Assembly: GCA_007115705.1 (NCBI GenBank)
Contig: QXEO01000431.1
Location: forward strand, 930,001-994,000
Length of the DNA: 64,000 nt
DNA from: Dactylis glomerata
Taxonomy: Eukaryota > Streptophyta > Magnoliopsida > Poales > Poaceae
Reading direction: 5' to 3'
The notes under the pieces were generated by a model. It was not told the DNA's origin. It did no database searches and saw nothing but the letters and a program-made list of their open reading frames with translations. A program made the translations under genes and the position numbers. Shown in pieces: positions 1-13,136 of the stretch. Each line of letters begins with the position of its first letter. Within the stretch, counting starts at the first letter, position 1.

Positions 1-2749
1 TGGAGGCCAGATAGAGAGACTATATCATCAGGGAGGCTGCCACTAAAATGGTTTCCAGAAATGTCAAGCACTTGAAGACTGAAGTTTTTGGACGAGGATC
101 CTGGGAAGGAGATGCCGCCAGTTAGCATGTTGTCTTGGATGTAGAGCTCTCGCAGCATGGAGGACGTGAGTAGATTAGCAGGAATAGGACCACGGAACTG
201 ATTGGAGCTCAGGTCAAGGACAGTAAGTTTTGGATATTGAACAACAGCTTCTGGGATGGTGTCAGCTAGAGAATTGTGAGAAAGATTTAGGTAGTTCAAG
301 CGAAGGAACTGAGAGCTCACATCTGGAATAGTTCCAGTTAGATTGTTCAGGCTAAGGTCAACATATTCCAGGTCATTGCTCCATTTGGTAAAAACTGATA
401 GATTTCCTCTAAACTGGTTATTTGACAGATCTAATACAGTGCAGCTTCCAGCAAGCAATGGAAGATCCCCAAAAAGAGCGTTTGAGGACAAATTAAGGAT
501 CTGCAAGGTAGTCGACGTGATCATATTGATATGTCCTGCAGAGCACAGAAATTACAATTAGAAGAAAAAAAATGACACTGAAAAACTACTGGGCTGATAC
601 TGACATTGTCATTGCAGACTATTTCCATGCTAGGAAAGTAAGGATGCAGATAATGATGCATGCATTTACATACATATTCTCATCCTTTTTCTAATACTAA
701 GAATCTAGGAAGGACAATTTTACATAAGACACATATTCGCAAGGCATCAAGGGTCAATGCCATAATTATGAGATGGAGCTGCACAGAACAGCCATTAGCT
801 TATGCAACCAGTTACCATCATATAACTCGTAACGCACTTGGTTGCCTAATATTAATACTAGCTGATGTTAGAAAAGTACAAAGCAGTTAAAGGCAACTAC
901 ACATGGCATAGTTCTTTAATACATAGGTCTGTAGGCCGTGCTACCTTAGAATGGTAAACGAACTAGCAAGAAAGGTGAATGAAACACGACGTCTGTAGGA
1001 AATTAGTGTTGCAGAAGACTAATGGAACAAATACACACAACATCCTATTTTTATGCAATATGTACCGATAGCAGAGATACATAGTGGAGTTAATTTAAAC
1101 AAAACCATGGGGTTTGTGGGTTATGCCTAACTAGCTTACTAGCCTGCTTCTCAACATGTCAAAAACTATGTACATAATTATCAGCGATCTAGTAGATGCG
1201 ATGCCATCCACAAAATGTTGTACCATAAACTCTCAATCATGCTAACGGGATATATATATATGCAATAACTTGCCTCTAATGCCTCTAACTTTTTGAACTA
1301 CAGTATCAAGCTAACTATCCCCAATCAAGCAGTTGCAATGGATGCCATAATAGGCAGCAATATGTGCAATGGTTTGCACTTAGAAGTTTGATTACATAAC
1401 AGACTTTTTTTAAGAGGAGAACAGACAATTTAAAATATATAATTGACCCGAGGTATAATCCAAATGAGGTACACTACTAAGTTAACCACGGATCAATGAC
1501 AGATCAACCTTTTCAGGTAATCACTAGCTCAGATCATATATAGCATAAAAAAATCAGCTGACATAAAGAAAGAAACTAGGGGAAACATAAAACCATAAAA
1601 CCACAATGTTTCCCACAAGTGTGTGTCATGCATACATAGCAAGAGGATTGAAAACACAAATTCTTAACTAGAGATTATACCTGTCAGGTTATTCGCACTT
1701 AGGTCCAGCTCGCTCAAAACCAGAGAATCTCCCTTCAGAAGTCCACTAGGTACAAACCCAGTGAATCCGTTGTTTGCAAGGCGCAAAACCTCAAGATCAT
1801 AAACATAATTGAACCCTGGGAGGTCTCCAGACAACTCATTACTGCTCAGATCAAGCACCTTCAATCTTCCAAAAGTTGAGAGCTCAACTCCATCAATCAA
1901 TGACCCAGTCAACTTGTTGTTGCTAAGGTTCAGATATAGAACCGTCTCCGAAATATCTGCAAGAAACTTGAGTTCTTTGGGAGTGGTACTGGTGAGCAAG
2001 TTTCCACTGAAGTCAACATGGGCAACAGTTGACTCAATCAAGAACTTCCAATCAACACCACCATCCAATTGGTTCCAGCTCAAATCCAGAGACTGGAGGT
2101 TCACAAGGAGACCAAGCCCAGCAGGAATTCCCTTTGTGAAGGCATTGGATGAGAGGTTCAGAGCAACCATGCTCCGGAGGCTTTTCAAAGCCACTGGCAA
2201 CGGGCCGGATAAAGCGTTGCCGCTAGCATCCAGCGACTGAAGCGATGCAAGCCCATCGATGGACTCAGGCAGAGGACCTGAGAAGTTGTTCCCCGCAAGC
2301 GACATGTTTTGCAGGCTCTTCAGACTGCCAATATCGTCAGGGATTGAACCCGAGAATCGATTGTTCGAGATATCCAGGAACTTCAAGCTCTTCAGACTGC
2401 CCACATTGCTCGGGAGGCTACCAGAGAGATTGTTATTGGCCATGGAGAGCTTCACAAGCATGGTGAGGTTGACAAACACGGAGAGATCGGCGACACCCGA
2501 GATCCGATGTCCATCAAGCACGACTCCAGCCACGCTGGCGCCATTGCACACAACGCCATTCCAAGAGGCCGGGCAGCCATTGAAGTCAATTGACTCGTCG
2601 TTCCAGGAGTCGGTGACGAAGCCGGCAGGGTCATGTGTGATTCCCTTCTTGAATGCGAGGAGCGCGAGGATGTCTTGCGACGGCAGCTGGCCGAACGCAG
2701 GGGCAGCCACCAGGAAGAGCAGGAACAGAAATCCCCCAAGAATCCCCAT
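1..2749 (-). CDS. GHR1: GHR1-like LRR receptor-like pseudokinase, 5' part (exons 1-2)
   Basis: Two coding exons on the minus strand. Exon 1 runs from the ATG at 2749 to 1681, exon 2 from 535 to the window edge, with a GT..AG intron at 536-1680 (donor CAG|GTATAA, acceptor CTGCAG|G). They join in frame inside an LRR (NLTG-HINM). The product starts with a signal peptide, then an LRRNT-like block (LPSQDILALLAFKKG, SWNDESIDFNGCP, WNGVVCNG), then consecutive 23-24 residue LxxLxLSxNxLSG repeats. The order and wording of these blocks, including PGFNYVYDLEVL and LLKGDS, match what I know of Arabidopsis GHR1 (At4g20940). GHR1 is a plasma-membrane LRR pseudokinase of guard cells that links ABA and H2O2 signals to activation of the SLAC1 anion channel. 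About 535 residues of ectodomain are visible; the transmembrane and kinase-like parts lie outside. No break is seen. LRR receptor identity is firm; GHR1 orthology is likely. Confidence 0.9.
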
Positions 2750-3610
2750 CGCAGCTCCTCCACTGGAAAGACTGGAAGCTAGCAGGTCTCAGGAACACAG
2801 CACCTGACGCATTTCCCGGAGCAAGATGGGCTGAGCTTGGAGTGTACCTACCACACAGGTGCTGATATCCACAGACTTGTCCCTTTCAGCTTGATCTGCA
2901 CAGCGTCACATAGAAAAAACCAACAGATTAAACTCCTTGGAACCTGAAATGGGCACAGGGATAGCAAGTCAACCACCTATTCCTGCTAGCAGAATGCACT
3001 GAAAACCGAATCTTCGAGCATCCAAGTATGAAAAATAAGAATCTGGCTACCAAAAAAGAACATACTAAGAACAGATAATAAAAAGCCTGAGCCTTTAACC
3101 TCCAATAATGCAGGTCGAACTAAAAGCTCTAAGCCCCGCCCACTAAACGCAGCCACCCATCAGACTATCAGAGCTTGGGCCATGAACACAGCTCAAAAGC
3201 ACCAGAAAGTCAGGAACACTTTACCCATCCAAGAAAGTGAAAAACCAATCTCAAATGCAGGGCAACCAAGAAACGAGAACTAGCAGCGACTGCATATGCA
3301 CCTCCTTACCGCGCAAATGAGAAGGAAGGTCGCTCTTGGTCTGAGGCAAAGCGCCGGCACCGGCACGCACGCCAGCTCGGGGAATGATTGCGCTGAGCTG
3401 GGTTGCAGGGAAGGCAAGGCAATGCGGTGGGGCTGAGAGGGAGCCGGGGGTGAGAGGGCGAATGCGTAACCCTAACCCTAGCAGCCAAGGATGGGATGGG
3501 AGAGGGGCTGCTGAGAAGAGGGGGAGAGAGTGGAGTGGAGTGGTGGCGGCTGCAGTGGCGAAGGGGGCGGTGGGGGATGGGAGTGTCTTTTCTCCGTGTT
3601 TGGCGCAATG
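2750..3610 (-). promoter_or_regulatory. 5'UTR with probable intron, and promoter, of the GHR1-like gene
   Basis: Upstream of the ATG at 2749 there is a plausible 5'UTR intron on the minus strand at 2896-3309. Its donor is GCG|GTAAGG (GT at 3309-3308) and its acceptor is GTGCAG (AG at 2897-2896), preceded by a pyrimidine-rich tract. Farther upstream, at about 3469-3480, the plus strand reads taaccctaaccctag, a telo-box type motif known from plant promoters. A GA/CT-rich stretch lies at 3495-3560. No clear TATA box was found, so the transcription start is inferred to lie around 3350-3500. Short ORFs here are shadows of the GC-rich leader. Confidence 0.5.
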
Positions 3611-5608
3611 AAGAGATTTTTGTTTTTCTCCCGGCGGTACTGTACTATTTCGCTCTAGATTTTACGTTATGGTCCTTACAAGAGATTTTAGTTTGTGTTT
3701 GGGCCTTTGTAAGCTTTGGAGCGTTTATGTGCCATATTTGTCTCTCAAGTTGCAACTTGTCAATTGCTTTGTTTGAACAGCTGACAAACGCTAGTATTTT
3801 TATGCATGAAGCTTGTTTGGGTAACTAATGGTTTTGCCACATGTAAGCTTGAGCAAAGCATGATTAACAGAATCCATTCCAAGTCTAAAAGTCAAATCTA
3901 CGACACTAGTACTGCTATAAAAAATAATGTTGAGTGCGACAAACTATGGATGCGAACAATTGAACCTGCTCCTTGCTTGTGTAGACATGGTCATCTTCAC
4001 GGCATTGGATCCCTTTTAGTAGTCATCTATCATTTTGTTGGTGTCGGTCTCGCTATAGGGATTTAAAGATACTATGCCAGTCGAGTTCTCATTTCTCACC
4101 ACTACCAAGTCCCAAACTAAATATATGTGCGGTTTCGCTAAATGTTAGTCGCCTAGTATTTTCTTATGTCTAGGTCGACCCTGGGTCATAGGATGTCTCC
4201 ACTCTATGATTCGTGTATGGGCGACTAGAATCACAAACTTAGGCATATAAAAAATCTAGGTCAACTTAGTTTGAACGGACTGACATGTGTTGTAAACATT
4301 ACGGTATCTTGGTTTTGGTCAAGACATATGTTTATATGTAGACGTTGATGGTGCTAATGTGTTGTACATCAAATTTACAATCTAAATACTCCTAGTACAC
4401 ACACACGAGACATACAACTTTTTATTATAGAGGGCCCTGTATTTCTCGTGTTAGAAGAATCTAGTGTAAGCTCTAAGAGCTTGGTCGGCAGCTGCCATTT
4501 CATTTCATCTGGTGGGAATAAAATAAAATGATAGTAGCATTTCATTATGACAAGGTACCAAAAGGAATTAAGGTTAGTTAAGGAATGAAGACCATGGAAT
4601 TGTCAAATGAATTTTGTAGCCAATTCGGTGGCAATTAAACAAGCTAATTCTTAGTATCGCAAATGGATTCTTTGATTCCAGCCAGCCCTATGGAAAAATA
4701 TTCTTGGCCATGGCATCCGTTTGTACTATAGACATATATTGAAGGGCCTCGTCCAAAACTTACAAACAAAATACTCGTTTCCATGAACACGAACGAGGCG
4801 GGCTAAAGACAAGGCACGTGCAACGTACCGTGCGACACTTTGCATGCACCACGAGCATGTATGAAAGATGCAAGCAAAGAGAGAAAGGATAAAAGGACGG
4901 AAAGACCCCCCGCCGCGATTACCTGAAACGAAAAGGTTCAGAGCGCGAAACAGCAACGAAAAGCGGCCGAACCTTTTCTCTTTCCCGCTTATATCTCGCC
5001 CAAGCCACCCGCCAAAAAAAAAAAGGAGCAACAGAGCCGAACACGAACAGGCAGCCTCGGGTGGGTCCCCTTTTCTCGCGGACCCCAAAACCACGGCTGC
5101 AATGCGGCTCACCCGCCCGCCTCCACGCACGCGCGCGCCCACGAACCGCGAAAAGGTTTCGTTCCACGGTGTGGGACCCGCTCACAAGCGGGACAGTGGG
5201 GCCAGCGAATCAGATCGCGGTCTCCGCGGTAGCCACGTTACGTTGTTTTTAATGGTCTCGTGAGCCGGGCCCTGAGCAGAACGGAGACGGGTACTCTGGC
5301 TGGCAGCAGAAGGAAAATGTGTTTCCCTCCGTTCCGAGCGTACGTGTATATTCGCTTTGGCGCGACGGGCGTTCGATAAACGTAGATGTAGATAAAACGG
5401 CGTCAATCTTCCTTGTTTCAGAATGATGCTTGAATTAGCACCACCCTTAGTTGGAAACTTTGAATTAGAAGATGCTATAGGAGGGTTTACATGATTTTTG
5501 CACAGCAGGCTTTGCAGTTATTCGTTTGGTTTGGCACTCGCCCTTTTAAATTCGTTTCTTCATCTAGTATAATAACTTTGTACTGAACCAACAATATGGA
5601 GGAAGTAA
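3611..5608. other. Intergenic DNA, no recognised gene or element
   Basis: No ORF with recognisable protein similarity. The DNA is mostly AT-rich, with a GC-rich island at about 4900-5290 (many CG dinucleotides and GGACC/GGGACC motifs). The island could be a decayed promoter, but no gene follows on either side. ORFs inside it are artefacts of base composition. Confidence 0.5.
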
Positions 5609-5714
5609 TACTCCCTCTGACCACTAATATATGTCTTTATATAGATGTACCTAGATATATTTTAGTATTTATATTTATTCATGTAAAGACAGGTATTAGT
5701 GATCGGAGGGAGTA
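5609..5714. mobile_element. Stowaway-type MITE (Tc1/Mariner)
   Basis: A 102-bp element (5611-5712) flanked by TA on both sides. It starts CTCCCTCTGACCACTAATA and ends with the inverted match (CTCCCTCCGATCACTAATA when reversed), 17 of 19 positions agreeing. CTCCCTC termini with a TA target duplication are the hallmark of grass Stowaway MITEs. It is non-coding and would fold into a hairpin. Confidence 0.9.
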
Positions 5715-8700
5715 ATAGTTTTACGATTCCAATAAATTCTTAATGCATAGTTAAATTCCTAAAAACCTAAAAATACATACATGATGCCTCGACGCACGGC
5801 GATCATAGTTTCGGAGTCAGCATTGAAATTTCAGATGATGCAGCTATTTGATTCAAATTTGTCCTCATTCTTCTCATGTCTCCAAGAGGTGTTTTTTTTT
5901 TCGTATCTCAGCTCAGGGGGAGGGGGGGGGGTCGGATGACCCAATAAATTCTAGCGATATATGTACTAAAAAATGTTGTCAACCAAAAGAAAATTAATGG
6001 TGAACCCATGTAATATACCAAGATTACATCATTGAAATTCGGCAGGCTCCGCCCCTGCTCTCTGTTCTGAGAACGTGCCGAGTCTTCGCGATGGCGCCCA
6101 AATGAATTCAAGTCATTGCTTATGGTGGCGGGGCGACAAATGCACCAAGGAGCTTTGTCCATGTGCCTAGGCTTTCAAGTAGGGCTAGATCCGCCATTGG
6201 TGCCCCTCCTTCATCGGTTTCTCTATCATGACAACTCTTCTCGTCTGGGTTTAGGCGCAATTTACTGCTTTGCCCTTCCCTAAGAAAGAATGAGGTGAGC
6301 CGAGCATGTTAGCCTCGGCGTTTTTAAGCAAAACCAACATGTCTGAATGTGACAGCCATAGTATTAGCCTCGGGGTTTTTGTGCCTTCTTTTCTTTCTCC
6401 CTATTCTTGCACTCCCTGCCCCGCTTTGCTCCCCAGGCACTCCCGCTGATCCCCCTGTCCGACGACTTTGCTAGCCCAAGGAGTGAAAGAGGGGCTTACA
6501 TCTAGTGGTTTTGTCCCAATTTGATGCGTCTATGCTATCTGTTGTGTGAGTTTTCTTCCTTTGGAGCATGGTGTTTCCTTGCCATTCTTATCCATCCGAA
6601 GGATCACTTGTTAATAACGTCGTGTTTCTATTCAAATATGTGTAGTGAGTTTATTCTTCTCTTCCGATAAATCCTTCTTTTCCAGCTGGTGTTTGTCTCT
6701 TTTTTCCTTCAAAAAGCCGATATAGTTCCTCTTTTTGTTGGGTTGCTTATATATTTTGTGCTTAATTTTTCAATAAATGATAATTTATTACTTAAAATAT
6801 TTAAATATTACTTATGACCTCTGCATAATTAAGATGTACACAACAACACCAAATCCAACAAATAAAAAACCTCGCATCTAGCATCAGCCCCATGTCATTC
6901 GTCGAGGTGCCGCAGTGGCCTCCTTCTCTATCACTTCTAAAGTTACCCTTTGACCATGGCTGGTGCTTCACAAAATTAAATCCATAAAAAGAGATTTCAT
7001 TCCATGCCAAGTTTTTGTGTTTTTATTTCCGTATCTTTGTACCAGAATATAGGGGTTCATCACTTCGTCCCATGACGTCTGGATCCATAGGATCCCTGCT
7101 GGTAGATGGGGCTAGCTGCTACAGTTGTCAGTCTGCACTGCCACTGTCACTGTCGCTGGCCCACTGGCCAGCAATCACTAAACACTGCTGCCCATAATTT
7201 GGTCAAACGGGGCAAACCGTAATTGTTCTTGCCATGTGGAGCAGGGCAAGTAAAAAATCCAGCAACAATTGACATCATATAAGAAGATCCTAGTATCTTA
7301 CCCGTATCCACCATGACGTGGTAGAATAACTGCTTGTACTATTCAACCTCTGGACCATTTTGTTTCTTTTTTCTACGGATTATCCAAGCTACTCTTTTAA
7401 TAAAGATTCGATTAAGCATGGTTACAAATTTAGTTGTTGAACGCATGCTACATATGAATGGTCAATCTGTGGTAACGGATAAATGGAAATGAAGTTCTTT
7501 TATTAGCTCATTTTACTATTATTTTGTCCTGTTTCGCTACACTTTATTTACTGACTGGATAATGAATAATACTTTCACAGTACGATTGCTTTTTGGAGGA
7601 AAAAGATGCATACTTACTTTTGATGCCCACTTTTCATGCCATTTCTTTCCTTCAAAAAAACTTTTCATGCCATTTCATTTAATAAATTCTCTGAAGTAAA
7701 CAGGGAACCATCTATCCGTCATCAAGAAAAGTTGGCCCATGTGTATTTGATCCAAAGCACCTGTAACTTGCCTTAGTTTACACAGAATTGGCCATCCTGG
7801 TGTAAAAAAGATTCTACTGCACCTGAGGTCACATGAAGTGGGATTTAAGCAAATTTAACCTGTCGAATGTCCTCTTGCCAATGGAACAAGGGGTTCTTTC
7901 TATCGCAGATCTTAAACCTTTGGAATTAAAAGCAGCATCTACAGGTAGAGACGGTGGTTACGCATTAATAAAGGGTCAAAGCCTGAACAGCATCCAAAGG
8001 CGAGGCCCCAAAAAGTTGCAGTTTCACTCTCTCTACATGCATGTGCGAGCTGAAACATGCACCATGATTGTGCACTGCTGGTCAGGCAGTGCAGGAGCTG
8101 GCCCAAAGTTGTTGAGTCCATGCTTTAGAGGGAATGCACGCCACCTTGCAAACTTTCTAGGTGAATTCAACACTGGCATCATTCGTTTAATCAGTCTGTT
8201 ACAGCTTGATCAGTACTCTGTAATTAACAAGTGACTGTTACTTTTACCTGCAGATGCTGTAACAATGCAGGTGAGACAAAGCTCACAGATCCAGCCAATT
8301 AGAAGATCCCAATCAAGCTGCAAGTCACTGCCAAAACTTGCCAAAGCAGGCCAGTATAAGCAGCCAAGGCCAAACAGTTGAGGGTTGAATGGATTATAAG
8401 TGAATAAGTGTAGATGTCACCTAACACGTACAATGGCATTCAGTTCTGTCTCGACTCCATTGTTTCCCAGCCCTTGAAAGTCAAGAGCCCGCTCGAATAG
8501 CAACAATCTCGTATGAATTTGAAACGGAACAGTTCATCCTTGTAGAAAGAAGAAACACGGGGGAATTCAGTTAGAGGTAGCACTAGAGTTCAGTTGTTAT
8601 CTTCTTGCTTGAAGGATACTAACTAGTGTTAGTTGGTGAGAGCAATCAAGTGCACATATCAATCCTCTTGTCTCCTGACAAAATGCAGCAAAAGCAAAGC

Positions 8701-10418
8701 GTGTTCTGTGATCTAGGACCAGATGATCAAAACAGAAAGCGTGGTTTGTTTTCAGCTATACCAACATAAGTAACTAAAAATCCAACCTTAGAAATGTTTT
8801 TAGGCGTGCCCCAAAACCAATTGAGGCAGGGTAGAGTAATAATTTCTTCAAAACAATGCATATATGATGCACCTCGTCTTTTCGGCAAAGAGAGCATGCG
8901 AGATCTCTAAGCAATAGTGCATGAGAATAGTTTGCATGCACTTCCTAGGAACAGTAGTAGAAACTTACCTTGCCCCTCTTTTTTGGCCTTTTGAGCTTTG
9001 TTTTGCAAAGTTCATCTTTTTTAACTGTAAGATACCACTATGATGCAATATACTGATTGAAAAATGCGCAGTGACACTTCAAAAAAGTGTAAACCAATTA
9101 ATAGGAGTTGGCTAATTTGAACACAAGACGAACATACCTACATGAAGGGGGGAAAGGACATGGTCAAGAAATAAGGGTCACATTTCACCATGTGTAAGGC
9201 AGCCAAGGTACCGAAGCCCCTTGCTTATGCTCAAGCCTTGCAACACAAGATATACCCTGATCCAGGTATGGACAAGATCAAGCAAATGATGATGAAATGC
9301 CCCAATATCTATCAAGAAATCATCCTTTTCTCCACTAGAACATGCCAATGTTTGGTGCATATTCTTCTTTTAGTAGACTGCACGAATTGCAATGTTTCCA
9401 CCACAGACAGGCACCATCAATCATGGAGGTGCACATGATTTAGGGCTAGTTGTTCTAGTCGGGATATGGAGCAAGTACTTTCTCCATTCACTATACATGG
9501 TGTTTTATGTTTTCGGCTGCGTTCATCAGTCGGATGTAGAGATCGGTGTATTTTCTTCTCTTTTTGAAGAAAAAATATCATTTTAGAGATTACCTCTAGC
9601 ACCCAACTTTGGACCTTTTCCATATGGACATGCTTACAAAAATCTGAATTAATTAGTGTGTTACGAATTTTTGTAAGACAAATACAATGATTTCAACCAT
9701 GACACTAAACCAAATAATTTGCTACATAAGAATAGTCAAGGTGGAAAATAAAATTTCTACTAAACACATTCTAGTACATCATGCTGGGCGTGACGATAAT
9801 GATAGGTGCGTGCGACCCGGATTTGGTGGACACAGGTACATGTGAACAGTTTATGAATAATAAAAATCGATTTTTTTCATAAATCATGCATGTAGTGAGT
9901 GTATACATATATAACTTTTTTTGGGAGAATTAATAATGTAACTTTTGTATCACGTAATTCATGTATTGTTAAACAAAATCTGGTCAAGATAAAATTTGAG
10001 AAGCATGAGCCACCGACAGATTAACTCGCAAAGGAGTAACCGGCAATGGAGTGATTAATGATTGCCCTACACCTCTACTTGACTACTTCCACCTGATCCA
10101 ACATTCACCCGTGCCTGCGGATGGAAGTATATAGATTTGCTCTTTACATATGCTTTGTAGGAACCATAGGTGTCCATCATGGGGAATCAAGACTTGTGTT
10201 GTTGAGCTTTTATCAAGTCAAGCCACTCGTTATGATCTCCATGTTTTTCTTTCTGCTGGAAAAGTTCGTACCTATCTGTCCACTTTGTCTTAGCTACGTA
10301 ACAAAAGATCAGCTGACCATTGGGTATTATTTGCTCCTATCTGCGACTGCAAGTAACAATGTCATTCTAACATAAAAAGGAATTGCCATTGTAGCAAAGA
10401 ATATGCATGATTGTAGTT
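5715..10418. other. Intergenic DNA, no recognised gene
   Basis: About 4.7 kb with no protein I recognise on either strand. It contains a T-run followed by a G-run near 5890-5930, several AT-rich stretches, and a weak copy of a LINE-like 3' tail at about 9505-9580 (the words 'atgtagagatcgg' followed by an A-rich end). The 133-codon ORF at 7833-8234 and other short ORFs have no motif and are not supported as genes. Confidence 0.45.
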
Positions 10419-10454
10419 GTTTGGTTTCTGGTCACATTTTGCCAAGCCTAAGTT

Positions 10455-10748
10455 AGAATTTGTAAGCGATGACCAACAGTTCTCCCTCTCGCCTTGCCCC
10501 CGCGAGGCGACCGGGAGGGAACCCTAGACCTTTGTTGCCGCCACCTCCTCCTCCCCTTCCCTCCCTTGCCGCCACCACAGGGCATGCATGGCTGGGCAGG
10601 GCCTGGTCAGTGGCGGCGGCAGGGATCCTTCTCTTTGTCCTCTTGTTCGGGATCTCGGCGCAGGCCGGCGCTCGTGGGCGGGGGCATGGTGCGGCCGCCG
10701 GGTGCCACGGCGACACGACTTTGCCAACGACACGACACGGTGGGGCGC
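10455..10748 (+). mobile_element. LINE-like retroposon, left (5') part
   Basis: GC-rich segment beginning after 'gaatttgtaag' and containing 'gcgaccgggagggaaccc', typical of 5' leaders of grass LINE-derived retroposons. It ends exactly at the GGCGC target duplication of element D; the rest continues at 34423-35490 after that insertion. The ORFs on both strands here are by-products of GC richness. Confidence 0.4.
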
Positions 10749-12382
10749 TGATGTGGGCAGATAACCACCCAGTTGGGAACCCCAAGAGGAAGGTATGATG
10801 AGCACAGTAGCAAGTTTTCCCTCAGTAAGAAACTCAGGTTTATCGAACCGGTAGGAAAAAGCTAAACTTCAGAAGGTGATGTCTGCTAGCTTCGCGACAG
10901 CTCCGGACAATTTATAAGGCGCCTCGTCCAGTACTTTGCTTTGCACCAGCAACAACGTGAAACCTGCACACAACACAACCAAGTACTTTGCTCCCAACTT
11001 ATGATGAGGTTGTCAATCTCACCGGTTTGCTGTAAACAAAGGTATGAGCGTATCGAGTGGAAAACAGTAGTAATATGCAAGAAAGTAAACAGTGCGAGTA
11101 ATAGTAAAACGGTGTAACAATGTAAAGGAAATTAGACCAGGGTCCACAGTTCACTAGTGGTGTCTCTCCATAAGATAAATAACAACATGCTGGGTAAACA
11201 AATTATAGTTGGGCAATTGATAGAATAAAGATAACGTGCATATATCACGAGGATCACTATGAGATTTACTCTGGGCATTACAACAAAATACATAGACCGC
11301 CATCCAACTGCATCTATGACTAATAATCCACCCACGGGGATATCATCCGAACACCCCACGAGTATTAAGTTGCGAACAACAGATAACTGCATTAAGCAAA
11401 GTATGTAATATAAATAAAACGAATGTCCTTGGACACAAGAATGTTGTTTTCTCCCTAGTGGCAACAGCATATCTACAACCTTAGAGGTTTCTGTCATTCC
11501 CCTAGATTAAATAGAGGCATGAACCCAACTATCGAGCATAAATACCCCTCTTGGAGTCACTAGTATCTACTTGGCCAAGATAGCTACTAACAACGGAGAG
11601 CATGCAAGATCATAAACAACATAGAGATAACATAAGATAATATTCAGCACATCAACTTAATATAACACCAATATTCATCGGATCCCAACAAACACAACAT
11701 GTAGAATTACACAAAGATGATCTCGATCATGTAAGGCAGCTCACGAGATCTAAACATGAAGCACATGGTGGAGAAGACAACCATCTAGGCACTGCTATGG
11801 ACCCATAGTCGAAGGTAGACTACTCACTCATCGCGCCAGAGGCAAGCATGGCGATGAAGAAGATCTCCGGTGGCGATTCTCCTCTCTGGCAGGGTGCCGG
11901 GAAGAGCTTCTGGACCCTCCCGATCTCAGGTCGACGACGGCGGTGGATCACAATGTGTTTATGGAAAATTGATCGGGTGTTTAGGTTTTTCCCCGTCGGG
12001 GGGTCTTTATAGGCGAAGGGGCAGCGTCAAAGGTGGACCAGGGGGCCCTCACCAAAGGGCGGCGCGGCCAGGGGCTGGGCCACGCCCCCTGGTGGTGAGG
12101 CTGGCCCCTGGCCCCTCTCCGTCTTCTCTTCGGTCTTCTGGAAGCTTCATTAAATATTGGGATGTTCGGCTTTTGTTTCGTCCAATTACGAGAATATTTC
12201 CTGTGTAACTTTTCTGAAACACAAAAACAGCAGAAAACAAGGAACTGGCACTGTGGCATCTTGTTAATAGGTTAGTTCCGAAAAATGCATAAAAATGCCA
12301 TGAAGTGTAACAAAACACTAAGCAAATGGTGTAAGAACAAGAATGGAGCATCAAAAATTATAGATACATTTGAGACGTATCA
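10749..12382 (-). repeat. Element D, left LTR (3' LTR)
   Basis: 1,634 bp from TG (10749) to CA (12382), read as TGATACGTCTC... on the minus strand. The right edge is followed by 'gcatccccaagctt', the reverse of the PPT motif aagcttggggatgc, so this is the downstream (3') LTR of the minus-strand element. It is clearly homologous to 31760-33383. Confidence 0.88.
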
Positions 12383-13136
12383 GCATCCCCAAGCTTAACT
12401 CCTGCTCGTCCTCGAGTAGGTAAGTGATAACAAAAGAATAATTTTTGAGGTGACATGCACCAACACAATCTTGGTCATCTATGTAAGCATTGAGTGCTGG
12501 GATCAAAAGAACTTAAAACATGGGCATGAAAGACATAATCTTGATAGAAGAAACTTAGCAACCATGTTATAACATGAAAAAGAACACAAACGAAAGATCA
12601 TGAAAATGAAACAATGAAAGTTAAATGTGTGTTTAAATCATATGGAAAACATAGCAAATGGTTTTCAGCTTGTCCTTCATGGAATAGAAAAACATAAATG
12701 CATAGGACACCTTCAAGTTTAAGAGGGCGACTAGATACAGATAATTTAAGAACAAGTGAAACCAAAATCATGAATCAATCAATGATAACTTTGGGACTAT
12801 GCACATTAAACTCAGAATGACAACTATGCTTTCTTAGACGGTGCATAAAGGTAGAAGGTGATGACTCAACATAAAAGTAAAAGAAAGGCCCTTCGCAGAG
12901 GGAAGCAGTGATTGCAAGTTTTATAAACCTTCAAAAATTATGGTACTTACTAGCTTTGAGCTCTCATTGCCCCCATCATAGGCATCTTGAATGGTTAAAG
13001 TTAATGCGAGTACAATTATGAAGCATATGCTTGACAAATCATAAGTTGAAAACCTTGTGTCCCATGAAGTACGAATACCCAAACCTCATGCTACTCGACT
13101 TAGAGTCTCAAGCAAGCTCTTGTTATTGTAAGTATA
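12383..13136 (-). mobile_element. Element D internal region, PPT-proximal part
   Basis: Non-coding internal DNA next to the 3' LTR of D. It is homologous to the extra copy at 33384-34130 and, in reverse, to the 3' internal part of element B (about 17640-18245). It ends at the GTATA duplication produced by the insertion of B and continues at 19789. Confidence 0.75.

Noticed and set aside
1809..2807. Plus-strand ORFs over the GHR1-like exon (for example 2259-2807)
   Set aside because: They are shadows of the minus-strand LRR exon; no own motifs.
4868..5263. Possible gene in the GC-rich island
   Set aside because: Several overlapping ORFs on both strands without motifs, explained by base composition.
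7833..8234. 133-codon ORF in intergenic DNA
   Set aside because: No recognisable domain, ordinary composition, no promoter or splice context.
10453..10813. Overlapping Pro/Gly/Arg-rich ORFs on both strands
   Set aside because: Lie in a GC-rich LINE-like leader and the edge of the D LTR; frames on both strands with the same low complexity are a composition artefact.
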